From assembly GCA_036654795.1 (NCBI GenBank), contig JAVVRI010000084.1:1-13788 (forward strand): a DNA stretch of 13,788 nucleotides. Direction: 5' to 3'. The translations under genes and the position numbers were made by a program. Below, piece by piece: positions 1 to 7,821 of this stretch; position 1 is the stretch's first letter, and the number at the start of each line of letters is the position of its first letter. This DNA comes from JAVVRI01 sp036654795. GTDB taxonomy: Bacteria > Bacteroidota > Bacteroidia > Bacteroidales > Tannerellaceae. The notes under the pieces are model-generated. The model ran no database searches. It saw nothing but the letters and a program-made list of their open reading frames with translations, and was not told the DNA's origin.

Positions 1-91
1 TTAAGAAGCCTTCCAGCACACCAAAGTTGGCCTTGTTGCGAAGAAGCCTCTTTACCGCCCAATCGAACCGAATATAATTGTCCTCATTCAT
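1..91 (-). CDS. Rpn-family recombination-promoting nuclease / putative transposase, 5' part only
   Basis: Only the first 30 codons are in the window, starting at an ATG read leftward from 91; the rest lies beyond the left edge. The peptide starts MNEDNYIRFDWAVKRLL and continues RNKANFGVLEGFL. From memory, this is the N-terminus of the Bacteroidales PD-(D/E)XK family annotated as Rpn nuclease or putative transposase, in which an 'IRFDWAxKRLLR(D/N)KANF.VLEGFL' start is typical. Members of this family are linked to RecA-independent recombination and DNA cleavage. A second ATG in another frame at 87 is ignored. A TATCTTTG box (118-125, minus) lies about 26 bases upstream. The catalytic residues lie outside the window, so it cannot be judged intact. 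Confidence 0.75.
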   Translation of the reverse strand, partial: MNEDNYIRFDWAVKRLLRNKANFGVLEGFL

Positions 92-117
92 AGCTGCACT
101 TGTTTAATATATTGTCA

Positions 118-125
118 CAAAGATA
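118..125 (-). promoter_or_regulatory. Candidate -7 box for the left-edge Rpn gene
   Basis: Read on the minus strand this is TATCTTTG, an exact match to the Bacteroides -7 consensus TAnnTTTG, 26 bases before the ATG at 91. No TTTG -33 element lies at 19-21 bases upstream; the nearest one (137-140) is only 11 bases away. The promoter is therefore half supported. Confidence 0.45.
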
Positions 126-219
126 GAAACTTTCAGCAAAAGGCGCTTCCATTTAGTGGACTTTTTTCTATGCAGCCTTGACCGAATTGCACTTGCTATT
201 TGAATCTGCACTGTCATTA

Positions 220-251
220 TTTGTGTCTTCTTTTAATAAATTGTATCTTTC
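220..251 (+). promoter_or_regulatory. Bacteroides-type promoter of the M64 peptidase gene
   Basis: TTTG at 220-223 is followed by exactly 20 bases and then TATCTTTC at 244-251, one mismatch from the TAnnTTTG consensus. Transcription would start near 256-260, leaving a leader of about 45 bases before the ATG at 304. Confidence 0.65.
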
Positions 252-303
252 GCAACAAATACAGTTAGATTGTATTGAATCATGATTAAACACAGATTGT
301 AAT

Positions 304-1596
304 ATGAAAACACAGATTTATCTCCTATTGATTGCTTTGATTTGCTGTCTGAACCTTCAGGCGCAAGTGGATTTTGATTCTTATTTTATGAATAAAAGCC
401 TGCGGGTGGACTTTGCACTGAGCGGAAACGCGACGTCTCAGGCTGCCGCTATACAGCAATTGCGGGAAGAACCGCTATGGAGCGGACCCGTAAAGAACCT
501 AATAGATGGCTTCAATTATGGAGGTTATTATATTAATGTATACGACAAAGCCAGCGCGCAGCTGATTTACTCGCGCGGATTTAATACTTTGTTTGAGGAG
601 TGGCTTACCACCGATCAGGCCAAAACTGAGACACAATCTTGGAACAATACGGTCATTGTGCCCTATCCAAAGAGCAGCGTTACCCTCGAAATAATGGCTC
701 GTAGCAAGGTCGACATGCAGTTTCATCCCCTTCTTAGGCAAGAAGTCGATCCGACAAGTATCTTCATCAACCGTGACAAACTGGCTGAGAACCGGGTGAT
801 GAAAATACAGTATAAAGGCGAGCCCACCGGAAAGGTGGATCTTGTCTTCCTTGCTGAAGGATATACGGCAGCTGAGCAGGATAAATTTGAAGCTGACGCC
901 CGCCGTTTTACAGAAGCGCTCTTCGCCGCCGCGCCATATAACAGCCGCCGGGAGGACTTTAACGTCTGGGCAGTGGGCAGCCTTTCTGCCGAATCGGGCA
1001 CAGATGTTTCCGGCAAAGGTGTTTTCAAGAACACAAGCATGAACTCCGGGTACTACACTTTCGGTATCGACCGATACCTAACAACGCAGGATATGAAGCC
1101 TGTGCGCGATGCTGTATGGAACGTTCCCTGCGATGCCATCTTTATCCTTGTCAATACCGACACCTACGGGGGCGGGGGAATGTATAACTTCTATGCAATG
1201 GGCACGGCTGATCATGCGCGCACATTGTCCGTCTTCCTGCATGAACTGGGACATAGCTTTGCCGGCTTGGCGGATGAATATTTCTCCTCTGCTGTTGCCT
1301 ATAACGACTTTTATAACCTCAAATACGAGCCTTGGGAACCTAATATTACGACGCTGGTGGACTTTGACGAGAAGTGGAAAGACCTCTTACCGGCCAATTT
1401 GCCTATCCCGACTCCTTTGGACGATGCGTACAAAGAGCAAGCCGGTGTGTTTGAAGGAGGAGGATATCTGAGTAAAGGAATCTACCGCCCGATGGATCAT
1501 TGCATGATGCGCGATTACGCCCCGTTCTGCCCGGCATGCAGCCGTGCTATTCTCCGGATGATAGACTATCTCTCTGACAAAAATACGGCATTCTAG
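304..1596 (+). CDS. Secreted M64-family zinc metallopeptidase (IgA peptidase M64)
   Basis: This 430-residue protein begins with a signal peptide (about residues 1-20; hydrophobic core LLLIALICC, then LQAQ), so it is exported. The N-terminal 130-140 residues match the beta-rich pre-domain usual in this family. The C-terminal half carries the zinc site: HELGH at 313-317 followed by SFAGLADEY, so H313 and H317 bind zinc, E314 is catalytic, and the GLxDEY extension is characteristic of M64. A conserved cysteine-rich end (C400, C409, C412 in CMMRD and FCPAC) follows. The family includes bacterial enzymes that cleave the IgA hinge, but most gut Bacteroidales members have no proven substrate; IgA cleavage here would be a guess. 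The gene is monocistronic, with its own promoter at 220-251 and guaB starting again from a separate promoter. The ATG at 304 is chosen because it gives a complete signal peptide. Confidence 0.88.
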   Translation: MKTQIYLLLIALICCLNLQAQVDFDSYFMNKSLRVDFALSGNATSQAAAIQQLREEPLWSGPVKNLIDGFNYGGYYINVYDKASAQLIYSRGFNTLFEEWLTTDQAKTETQSWNNTVIVPYPKSSVTLEIMARSKVDMQFHPLLRQEVDPTSIFINRDKLAENRVMKIQYKGEPTGKVDLVFLAEGYTAAEQDKFEADARRFTEALFAAAPYNSRREDFNVWAVGSLSAESGTDVSGKGVFKNTSMNSGYYTFGIDRYLTTQDMKPVRDAVWNVPCDAIFILVNTDTYGGGGMYNFYAMGTADHARTLSVFLHELGHSFAGLADEYFSSAVAYNDFYNLKYEPWEPNITTLVDFDEKWKDLLPANLPIPTPLDDAYKEQAGVFEGGGYLSKGIYRPMDHCMMRDYAPFCPACSRAILRMIDYLSDKNTAF

Positions 1597-1616
1597 CAAT
1601 ATTTAGCGGGAAATGT

Positions 1617-1647
1617 TCTGTAGATAAAGCGGAATTAGCTACTTTTG
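1617..1647 (+). promoter_or_regulatory. Promoter of the IMP dehydrogenase gene
   Basis: TACTTTTG at 1640-1647 matches TAnnTTTG exactly. TCTG at 1617-1620 lies 19 bases upstream and is one mismatch from the TTTG -33 element. The expected start near 1654 gives a leader of about 30 bases to the ATG at 1686. Confidence 0.6.
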
Positions 1648-1685
1648 CACAATTATTCTTTCATCCAGTAAATAATAAAAATCAT

Positions 1686-3182
1686 ATGGCAATTTTCTTA
1701 AACGATGTATCAAGAACCTTTGGCGAATATTTACTTATTCCGGGTTTAACCACTAAGCAGTGTGTTCCTTCCAACGTTTCATTAAAAACGCCGCTTGTAA
1801 AGCACAAAGCAGGAGAAAAGTCTGTAATCGAATTAAACATTCCCTTTGTTTCGGCAATCATGCAATCAGTGTCTGGTTCCGAACTGGCTATTGAGTTGGC
1901 TCGTAATGGCGGACTTTCATTTATATTTGGTTCCCAACCAATCGACACACAAGCGGAGATGGTGAGGAAGGTGAAGAAATTTAAAGCCGGTTTCGTACTG
2001 AGCGATTCAAATCTGACACCGGACAATACCTTGAAAGATGTGATTGCCATGGTTAAAAGAACCGGACACTCTACGATCGGTATCACTGATGATGGTACTC
2101 CGAATGGAAAGTTGCTCGGTCTGGTAACTAGCCGCGACTATCGTGTTGAGAAGGATGCTTCTCATACGCGTGTGGCTGATTTCATGACCCCTTACTCCAA
2201 ATTGATTGTTGGAAATATGGGCATATCGCTCACCGAGGCTAATCGGATTATTTGGGATCATAAGCTTAATACGTTGCCTATTATAGACAAAGATCAGAAT
2301 CTGGCCTACTTCGTATTCCGCAAGGATTACGATAGTCACCGCGACAATCCGAACGAACTGTCCGATGGTGCCGACAAGAAGTTGCTGGTAGGCGCAGGCA
2401 TCAATACACGCGATTATACCGAGCGCGTTCCCGCCCTTGTGGAAGCTGGTGTAGATATACTCTGCATTGACTCTTCAGACGGTTATTCAGAATGGCAGGC
2501 TCAAACATTGCGTTGGATTAAAGAAAAATATGGCGACCAAGTGATGGTGGGTGCCGGAAACGTAGTGGACAAAGATGGCTTCAACTACCTTGTTGAGGCG
2601 GGAGCAGACTTTATTAAAGTTGGCATTGGTGGCGGTTCTATTTGCATCACTCGCGAACAAAAAGGGATCGGTCGAGGACAAGCCACCGCTTTGATAGACG
2701 TAGCTACTGCCCGTGACGAATACGCAAAAAAAACAGGAATATACGTACCTATTTGTAGCGATGGCGGATTGGTACACGATTATCACATGGTATTGGCACT
2801 GGCTATGGGGGCAGACTTCTTGATGATGGGACGTTACTTCGCCCGCTTCGACGAATCGCCTACGAAGAAACTTCGTCTCGGAAACAATTATGTAAAAGAA
2901 TATTGGGGCGAAGGTTCGAACCGCGCCCAAAACTGGCAGCGTTACGACATGGGCGGCACTGAATCCCTCAAGTTTGAGGAGGGCGTAGATAGCTATGTGC
3001 CTTATGCCGGTAAGATGAAAGATAATTTGGCTATCACCTTAGGTAAGATCAAGGCCACGATGTGCAGTTGTGGTTCGATTTCCATTGAGGAGTTACAACA
3101 GCATGCTAAGATTACCCTCGTCTCTTCTACCAGCATCGTAGAAGGCGGTGCGCACGATGTGATCCTGAAAGAACAGAACTAA
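1686..3182 (+). CDS. guaB: IMP dehydrogenase, Tritrichomonas-like clade
   Basis: The protein oxidises IMP to XMP with NAD+, the committed step of guanine nucleotide synthesis in the cytoplasm. It is 498 residues long. The TIM barrel is interrupted by a CBS-domain pair at about residues 105-215 (GHSTIGITDDG, LGLVTSRDYR, NTLPIIDKD). The catalytic loop GIGGGSICITREQKGIGRGQ (about 313-332) supplies the nucleophile C320 and T322. The flap carries R419-Y420 (NWQRYD) and E432, and the C-terminus ends STSIVEGGAHDV. These positions are one higher than the C319, R418-Y419 and E431 of the T. foetus enzyme as I remember it, and the flap wording is nearly the same. It differs from the usual bacterial GuaB wording (GPGSICTTR). 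No ribosome binding site is obvious. A genome of this kind may carry a second, ordinary guaB, so the symbol denotes function only. Confidence 0.9.
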   Translation: MAIFLNDVSRTFGEYLLIPGLTTKQCVPSNVSLKTPLVKHKAGEKSVIELNIPFVSAIMQSVSGSELAIELARNGGLSFIFGSQPIDTQAEMVRKVKKFKAGFVLSDSNLTPDNTLKDVIAMVKRTGHSTIGITDDGTPNGKLLGLVTSRDYRVEKDASHTRVADFMTPYSKLIVGNMGISLTEANRIIWDHKLNTLPIIDKDQNLAYFVFRKDYDSHRDNPNELSDGADKKLLVGAGINTRDYTERVPALVEAGVDILCIDSSDGYSEWQAQTLRWIKEKYGDQVMVGAGNVVDKDGFNYLVEAGADFIKVGIGGGSICITREQKGIGRGQATALIDVATARDEYAKKTGIYVPICSDGGLVHDYHMVLALAMGADFLMMGRYFARFDESPTKKLRLGNNYVKEYWGEGSNRAQNWQRYDMGGTESLKFEEGVDSYVPYAGKMKDNLAITLGKIKATMCSCGSISIEELQQHAKITLVSSTSIVEGGAHDVILKEQN

Positions 3183-3189
3183 AAGAATA

Positions 3190-3227
3190 AAAACATCCAT
3201 GCTTTGAGCCCAAAGCATGGATGTTTT
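3190..3227. terminator. Bidirectional terminator between guaB and bioD
   Basis: A perfect 17-bp stem (3190-3206 paired with 3211-3227) encloses the four-base loop AGCC. Reading rightward it is followed by TTTTGTTTTC; reading leftward it is followed by TTTTTATTCTTTT. It begins 7 bases after the guaB stop and 4 bases after the bioD stop (3232), so both convergent genes can end here. Confidence 0.9.
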
Positions 3228-3231
3228 GTTT

Positions 3232-3918
3232 TCATACCAACCATGCTTCGAGGTCGAAAGAGCTATCTTCGTCGCCCATCTGTATTTCGGGTAGGGTGAT
3301 GAGGGCGGTGTCGGGGAAGTGATTGTTGAGGTAGCCTTGCAGGTATTCCAACGTGTTGGCAGTGATCAGCTCGTCCGTTGCGGGACTGAGGTTGTAGATG
3401 ACGGCTTGTACGCGGATGCCATACTGAGCACAAGCAAAGAGGCTTAATAGCGTTTGGCTGATACTGCCGAGCCTGCCGGAGGTGACGAGCAGGAGGGGAT
3501 AACCTTGCTCTTTTACGTAGTCGATGGTGAGACTTTTACGGTCGATAGGCACCATCAGTCCGCCGGCTCCTTCCAACAGAACGTATTCGAACTGTTTTTG
3601 CAGGCGGCGTGTGGCGGCTGTGATGACAGCGACATCCAGCAAGCGGCCATCGCGCTCTGCTGCCATGTGGGGCGAACAGGGGTAGGTGAAGATGTAGGGA
3701 CAGGTTAGTCCCTCACGATCCTCCTCAGTGAAGGGGATGCCTTGTAGGCGGCGGTGCATTTCGATGTCCTCAGATACTTCTGTACAGCCTGTTTGTACCA
3801 TCTTTTGGGTGATTACTTTTTTGCCTTTAGCTGCCAATGCGCGGGCAATGATGCCGGTGGCAAATGTCTTGCCGATGTTTGTATCAATACCTGATACGAA
3901 GATTACTTTTCCATTCAT
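3232..3918 (-). CDS. bioD: Dethiobiotin synthetase
   Basis: The enzyme uses ATP and CO2 to close the ureido ring of 7,8-diaminopelargonate, giving dethiobiotin. The 228-residue protein is of normal length for a BioD. It has the P-loop GIDTNIGKT at residues 10-18, the K39-containing segment QKMVQTG (family form KPVQTG) and EGAGGLMVP at 116-124, where E116 is expected to bind the magnesium ion. One oddity is methionine in place of the usual proline after K39. It is the last gene of the operon: 7 bases separate its ATG (3918) from the bioC stop, and the terminator lies 4 bases past its stop. Confidence 0.93.
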   Translation of the reverse strand: MNGKVIFVSGIDTNIGKTFATGIIARALAAKGKKVITQKMVQTGCTEVSEDIEMHRRLQGIPFTEEDREGLTCPYIFTYPCSPHMAAERDGRLLDVAVITAATRRLQKQFEYVLLEGAGGLMVPIDRKSLTIDYVKEQGYPLLLVTSGRLGSISQTLLSLFACAQYGIRVQAVIYNLSPATDELITANTLEYLQGYLNNHFPDTALITLPEIQMGDEDSSFDLEAWLV

Positions 3919-3925
3919 GTTTGTT

Positions 3926-4690
3926 TTATCTTTTTACCGCCACGATGTAGAGGGGGCGGTAGGTGAGTGTTACTTGTTGGTCTGCTGTGGCATACTGTTG
4001 CGTATAGCGCCGGCAGAAGTCTGTTTGTCGGCTGCGCGTCCAAGCAATGTCGTTTGCCGTGGCTGTTACGCCGGTTTGTTTTAAGTGGCGAAGCACATCG
4101 AGCGGATGCGCAAACCGGAGGATGATCTCCTCCTCCTCCACATGGAGCAGGTGGAAATAGGGGCGGAGCCAGTTGGTTAGTTGCTCGGCGGAGGGATAGC
4201 ACAGCCCGCATCCGGTCAACCGGTGTATCTCTTCCAGATTGCCGGGGGCAAAGGTGCTGAAGAAGAGCCTACCTGATGGGCGAAGCAGTTCGGCCAGCCG
4301 CCCGATGAAGTGTTCCTGATCCTTGATCCACTGAAAGGCGGAGGCGGAGGCGATCAGATCGAACGATGGGCGAAAGTCCACTGTTTCGGCATCGCCGGCT
4401 ATGAACTCCGGCATCCCTCCGGGAAAGAGGTGACTAATCGGCTTGGTGCATTCGGGACAGAGGTCGTTTAGTACCCATTCGTCTATGGTGCAGCAACTTT
4501 TCAGACAGCGGGTGAAGCCCCCCGTGCCGCAGCCAATTTCCAGCGCCCGGCTAAAATGTCTTTCGCCATAGGTGGTTAGCAGCTTGGCCAGATGAAGGCT
4601 GATGCGATGTTGCGCTTCGGCATGATGGTCGTAGCTCTCCAAGGCACGGGCGAAGCGTTGGTGTATGCGCCGGGTAGTTATCTCTTCCAT
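3926..4690 (-). CDS. bioC: Malonyl-ACP O-methyltransferase
   Basis: BioC methylates the free carboxyl of malonyl-ACP with S-adenosylmethionine, so that fatty acid synthesis can extend it to pimeloyl-ACP methyl ester. The 254-residue protein has a BioC-like N-terminus (residues 8-27, including RFARALESYDHHA), the SAM-binding motif EIGCGTG at 51-57, D100 in the motif II region, and FSTFAPGNLEEI at about 144-155, a BioC hallmark. The longest open frame starts at a TTG at 4702, but the ATG at 4690 has GGGAGG five bases ahead of it and fits the family start, so 4690 is chosen. The gene overlaps bioG by 13 bases, which suggests translational coupling. Confidence 0.9.
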   Translation of the reverse strand: MEEITTRRIHQRFARALESYDHHAEAQHRISLHLAKLLTTYGERHFSRALEIGCGTGGFTRCLKSCCTIDEWVLNDLCPECTKPISHLFPGGMPEFIAGDAETVDFRPSFDLIASASAFQWIKDQEHFIGRLAELLRPSGRLFFSTFAPGNLEEIHRLTGCGLCYPSAEQLTNWLRPYFHLLHVEEEEIILRFAHPLDVLRHLKQTGVTATANDIAWTRSRQTDFCRRYTQQYATADQQVTLTYRPLYIVAVKR

Positions 4691-5352
4691 AGTTCCTCCC
4701 AACTATTAAAAAGGTGAAACGGATAGTGCGGAGCCTTCAGTTCGGTGAGGGGGCAACGGTCTTGCCAGAAGCGGCGTTGGTTCTCGATGGGGAAGATGCG
4801 GTCGTCCGTGCAGAGGATGGCTTGCGTCCAGAGGTTGTCCGCTTGTTGTCCTTTGCTTTGATGGATGCGCATGTTGAGGGCGGCCAATTCGTCTTTCAGT
4901 TCTGGAAAGGGGCGGGCGGGTAGGCTGTCATAACGTGCTAACACGTCGCGACTGCCACACATCCGACGGTTGAAGCGGCTGAGGCTTTCGGGCGAAAGTC
5001 CCTCCAACGTCCCTTGAAAGGTGGCTTCCGGTATGCCCAATGTGTTACTGATTGGGCAGGAGGTGCCATTAATAGCGGTGGCGGAGGTGAAGTGGAAGGG
5101 GAAGTTTTGCGCTGCCTCCTCTGCTGCCCATACGCCAAGCGACCAAGCGACCACATGCACCTCTTGATAGCTCATCAACTCCTCAGCCAGTCCTTCCGGT
5201 CTTTGGGGGGGCTGGGTGTAGTCATAGCTAATCCAGCGGTTCGTCTCCTTTCCTACTTGCAATCCGGCGAACTGTTCGGGGCGCGTTCCCCATCCTCCGA
5301 AGAATAAAATGAGTCGTTTCTTATATCGGTCAGTCAGTTTATCTGTTTTCAT
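4678..5352 (-). CDS. bioG: Pimeloyl-ACP methyl ester esterase, BioG type (DUF452)
   Basis: BioG removes the methyl group from pimeloyl-ACP methyl ester, ending chain elongation and giving BioF its substrate; it replaces BioH of E. coli. The 224-residue protein shows the DUF452 start LILFFGGWGTRPEQF (residues 14-28), the nucleophile S71 in VAWSLGVWAA, an acid in CTDDRIFP (D183 or D184), and the probable catalytic H209 in APHYPFHLF close to the C-terminus. Its ATG is 10 bases after the bioF stop and its end overlaps bioC by 13 bases. In some bacteria BioG and BioC are fused; here they are separate but overlapping. The bioF-bioG-bioC context agrees with the call. Confidence 0.9.
   Translation of the reverse strand: MKTDKLTDRYKKRLILFFGGWGTRPEQFAGLQVGKETNRWISYDYTQPPQRPEGLAEELMSYQEVHVVAWSLGVWAAEEAAQNFPFHFTSATAINGTSCPISNTLGIPEATFQGTLEGLSPESLSRFNRRMCGSRDVLARYDSLPARPFPELKDELAALNMRIHQSKGQQADNLWTQAILCTDDRIFPIENQRRFWQDRCPLTELKAPHYPFHLFNSWEELWKR
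4692..4701 (-). promoter_or_regulatory. Ribosome binding site that fixes the bioC start
   Basis: On the minus strand TTGGGAGGAACTATG places a strong GGGAGG Shine-Dalgarno just before the ATG at 4690. The competing TTG start at 4702 lies immediately before this element and could not use it. The site is inside the end of bioG. Confidence 0.7.
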
Positions 5353-5362
5353 CTTGCCTATG

Positions 5363-6514
5363 TCAATTATTCATTGTCAATTGATTTGTTAATCTCTTTG
5401 CCTCGTCAAGCGTAAGGGCTGCCGTGAGGGAGAAGCGGATACGCGATGTGCCTTGCGGCACCGTTGGTGGTCGGACGGGCAGGCAGTAGTAGCCGCCTGC
5501 TTGCAGTTCCTCCGCCCGGCGGATGCAGACGTCGTTTTCGCCCAATAGGTAGGGGACGATGTGGCTGTTGCTTATCTCACCCCCTCGTCCGTGAAGGGCG
5601 GTACGTAGCAAGGCGGCAACGGTTTCCAGCTGTCTCCGCTCTTGGTTGAAGGAATCGAGACGGCTGAAGATAAACTCCGTCCACGCTACTTGCGCCGGCG
5701 GCAGAGCGGTGCTGAAGATCAGCGGACGCATGGTGTTGATCAGATATTCCCTCACCATCCGGCTGCATACCACGTAGGCACCCATCGAAGCCAGTGCCTT
5801 TCCGAAGGTTCCGACTAGTAGGTCTATCTCCTCGATGCAACCTTGCTCCTCAGCAACGCCCAGCCCTGTTGCACCGCGTACGCCGATGGCATGTGCTTCG
5901 TCCACATAGAGGCAGAGATTGGGATAGTCCTTTTTGAGTGCGACCAGCCGGCGGAGGTCTGCCACGTCGCCATCCATGCTGAAGATGCTTTCGGTTACGA
6001 CGATTATTTGCTCGTATTCGCCAGCCGACCTTCGTAGTATCTCCTCCAGATGCGCATAGTCATTATGACGGAAGCGGTTGAAAGGGGCACCGCTCAGGCG
6101 GATGCCGTCTATCAGGCTAGCATGTATCAGTCTGTCGGCCAGGATCAGTGTGTGCTTGTCGGCCAGTGCGGGCAATATACCCGTGTTGGCGTGATAGCCA
6201 CTGTTGAATAGTAGCACGGCTTCGCGCCCGAAGCGTTCCGCCATATGTGCTTCTAAGCGGGTGTAGACAGGATAGTTACCGGTCAGTAGGCGCGAGGACG
6301 AGGAGCTAAGCGGAAGCTCCGTCTCCCGCAACTCCTCCAGAAAGCGGTTGCGTAGGTCGGTGCGCAGCGCTAAGCCGAGGTAGTCGTTGCCCGAAAGATT
6401 CAGCATTCGTTGCCCGCTTTTCAGTATCTCTTTACCTTGATACTCTACCTCTGGCAGTTGGCGGAGGTTACCTGTCGCCCGGAGGTTGTCCAGTAGTAGG
6501 TCGTATTGTTTCAT
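5363..6514 (-). CDS. bioF: 8-amino-7-oxononanoate synthase
   Basis: This PLP enzyme condenses pimeloyl-ACP with L-alanine, releasing CO2, to make 8-amino-7-oxononanoate (KAPA). The 383-residue length is standard. Motifs of the alpha-oxoamine synthase family include NDYLGLA at 43-49, SSSSRLLTGNYPVY at about 71-84, TESIFSMDGD at 174-183, DEAHAIG at 205-211, where D205 contacts the PLP pyridine nitrogen, and GTFGKALASMG with the PLP lysine K239. It lies between bioA, 14 bases upstream, and bioG, 10 bases downstream. The related enzymes Kbl and 5-aminolevulinate synthase are excluded by the operon rather than by any single residue. Confidence 0.93.
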   Translation of the reverse strand: MKQYDLLLDNLRATGNLRQLPEVEYQGKEILKSGQRMLNLSGNDYLGLALRTDLRNRFLEELRETELPLSSSSSRLLTGNYPVYTRLEAHMAERFGREAVLLFNSGYHANTGILPALADKHTLILADRLIHASLIDGIRLSGAPFNRFRHNDYAHLEEILRRSAGEYEQIIVVTESIFSMDGDVADLRRLVALKKDYPNLCLYVDEAHAIGVRGATGLGVAEEQGCIEEIDLLVGTFGKALASMGAYVVCSRMVREYLINTMRPLIFSTALPPAQVAWTEFIFSRLDSFNQERRQLETVAALLRTALHGRGGEISNSHIVPYLLGENDVCIRRAEELQAGGYYCLPVRPPTVPQGTSRIRFSLTAALTLDEAKRLTNQLTMNN

Positions 6515-6528
6515 TTCTTATCTCTTTC

Positions 6529-7821
6529 TTAATGATCGGTGTGTTTGCCTATTACGTTGAGCAGTCCGTTTGTCAGGCATCTAAGCTCTTCCGGCCGGAT
6601 GATAAAGGGGGGCATCAGGTAGACCATGCGTCCGAAGGGGCGCACCCAGATACCCTCTTCCACGAAGCGGCTTTGCAGGACGGCCATGTTGACCGGCTCT
6701 TTCATCTCCAATACGCCGATGGCACCCAGTACGCGTACCTCCTTCACACCGTCGAAGGCGGCAGCGGGGGCTAGTTCGCGACGTAGTTGCGCCTCTATGG
6801 CCTGTACCTTTTCCTGCCAATGACTCGCAATCAGCAGATCTACCGAAGCGCAGCCAATAGCGCAGGCTAATGGATTCGCCATAAAGGTAGGTCCGTGCAT
6901 AAAGCAACCCGCTTCGCCACTGCATATGGTGTCGGCCACTGTTTTGCTGGTCAAGGCGGCGGACAGTGTGAGGTATCCACCCGTTAGTGCTTTGCCTATG
7001 CACATAATGTCCGGCTCCACGCCGGCGTGTTCCGAGGCAAAGAGCTTTCCGGTACGGCCGAAGCCGGTGGCTATCTCGTCGAAGATCAGGAGCACGTTGT
7101 GACGGTTGCATAACTCCCTCGCCCGAACAAGAAAGGTCGGAGAGTAGAAGTACATCCCCCCAGCCCCCTGCACGATGGGTTCCAGTATCAGGGCGGCAAG
7201 CTCGTCGCTATGCTTTTCTAGCAGATCGGCGAGGGGCGCCATGGCTTCTTCCCTCCATTCCTCGCCATATCGGACGGAGGGTTGCGGGATGAAGTACTGC
7301 ACCGGCAGGCTGCCGGCAAACAATCCGTGCATCCCTGTTACCGGATCGCAAACCGACATTGCATGCCACGTGTCGCCGTGGTATCCGCTACGGATGGTGG
7401 CGAAGGCATGTTTCTTCGTCTCTCCTTGTGCCTGCCAGTATTGGATGGCCATCTTGAGTGCTACCTCTACGGCAACGGAGCCGCTGTCTGCAAAGAAGAT
7501 CTTGTCCATGGAGGGAGGCATGAGTGGAAGCAACCGGGCAGCCAGCTCGACAGCCGGTTCGTGTGTGAAGCCGCCAAACATGACGTGGCTCATCCGATGC
7601 AGCTGTGCTTCGGCGGCGGCGTTGAGGACGGGATGGTTATATCCATGCACGGCTGCCCACCAAGAGGACATGCCGTCCACCAGTTTTCGTCCGTCGGCTA
7701 GGGTGATGATGACGCCTTCTGCATGGGCTACGGGATAGACCGGTAGCGGATCAATTGTAGAGGTATATGGATGCCAGACGTGTTCGCGGTCGTAGCTTAG
7801 TAATTCTTCTGTTGTCATCAT
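6529..7821 (-). CDS. bioA: Adenosylmethionine-8-amino-7-oxononanoate aminotransferase (DAPA synthase)
   Basis: BioA transfers an amino group, classically from S-adenosylmethionine, to KAPA, giving 7,8-diaminopelargonate. The 430-residue class III aminotransferase begins with the BioA signature HVWHPYTS (residues 14-21), followed by MSSWWAAVHGYNHP at 51-64, SGYHGDTWHAMSVCDP at 145-160, IFDEIATGFGRTG with the PLP aspartate D248 at 246-258, and the PLP lysine K277 in CIGKALTGGYL. The start ATG (7821) overlaps the bioB stop in an ATGA arrangement, so translation is probably coupled. A second ATG follows directly at 7818; either may be used. Confidence 0.93.
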   Translation of the reverse strand: MMTTEELLSYDREHVWHPYTSTIDPLPVYPVAHAEGVIITLADGRKLVDGMSSWWAAVHGYNHPVLNAAAEAQLHRMSHVMFGGFTHEPAVELAARLLPLMPPSMDKIFFADSGSVAVEVALKMAIQYWQAQGETKKHAFATIRSGYHGDTWHAMSVCDPVTGMHGLFAGSLPVQYFIPQPSVRYGEEWREEAMAPLADLLEKHSDELAALILEPIVQGAGGMYFYSPTFLVRARELCNRHNVLLIFDEIATGFGRTGKLFASEHAGVEPDIMCIGKALTGGYLTLSAALTSKTVADTICSGEAGCFMHGPTFMANPLACAIGCASVDLLIASHWQEKVQAIEAQLRRELAPAAAFDGVKEVRVLGAIGVLEMKEPVNMAVLQSRFVEEGIWVRPFGRMVYLMPPFIIRPEELRCLTNGLLNVIGKHTDH

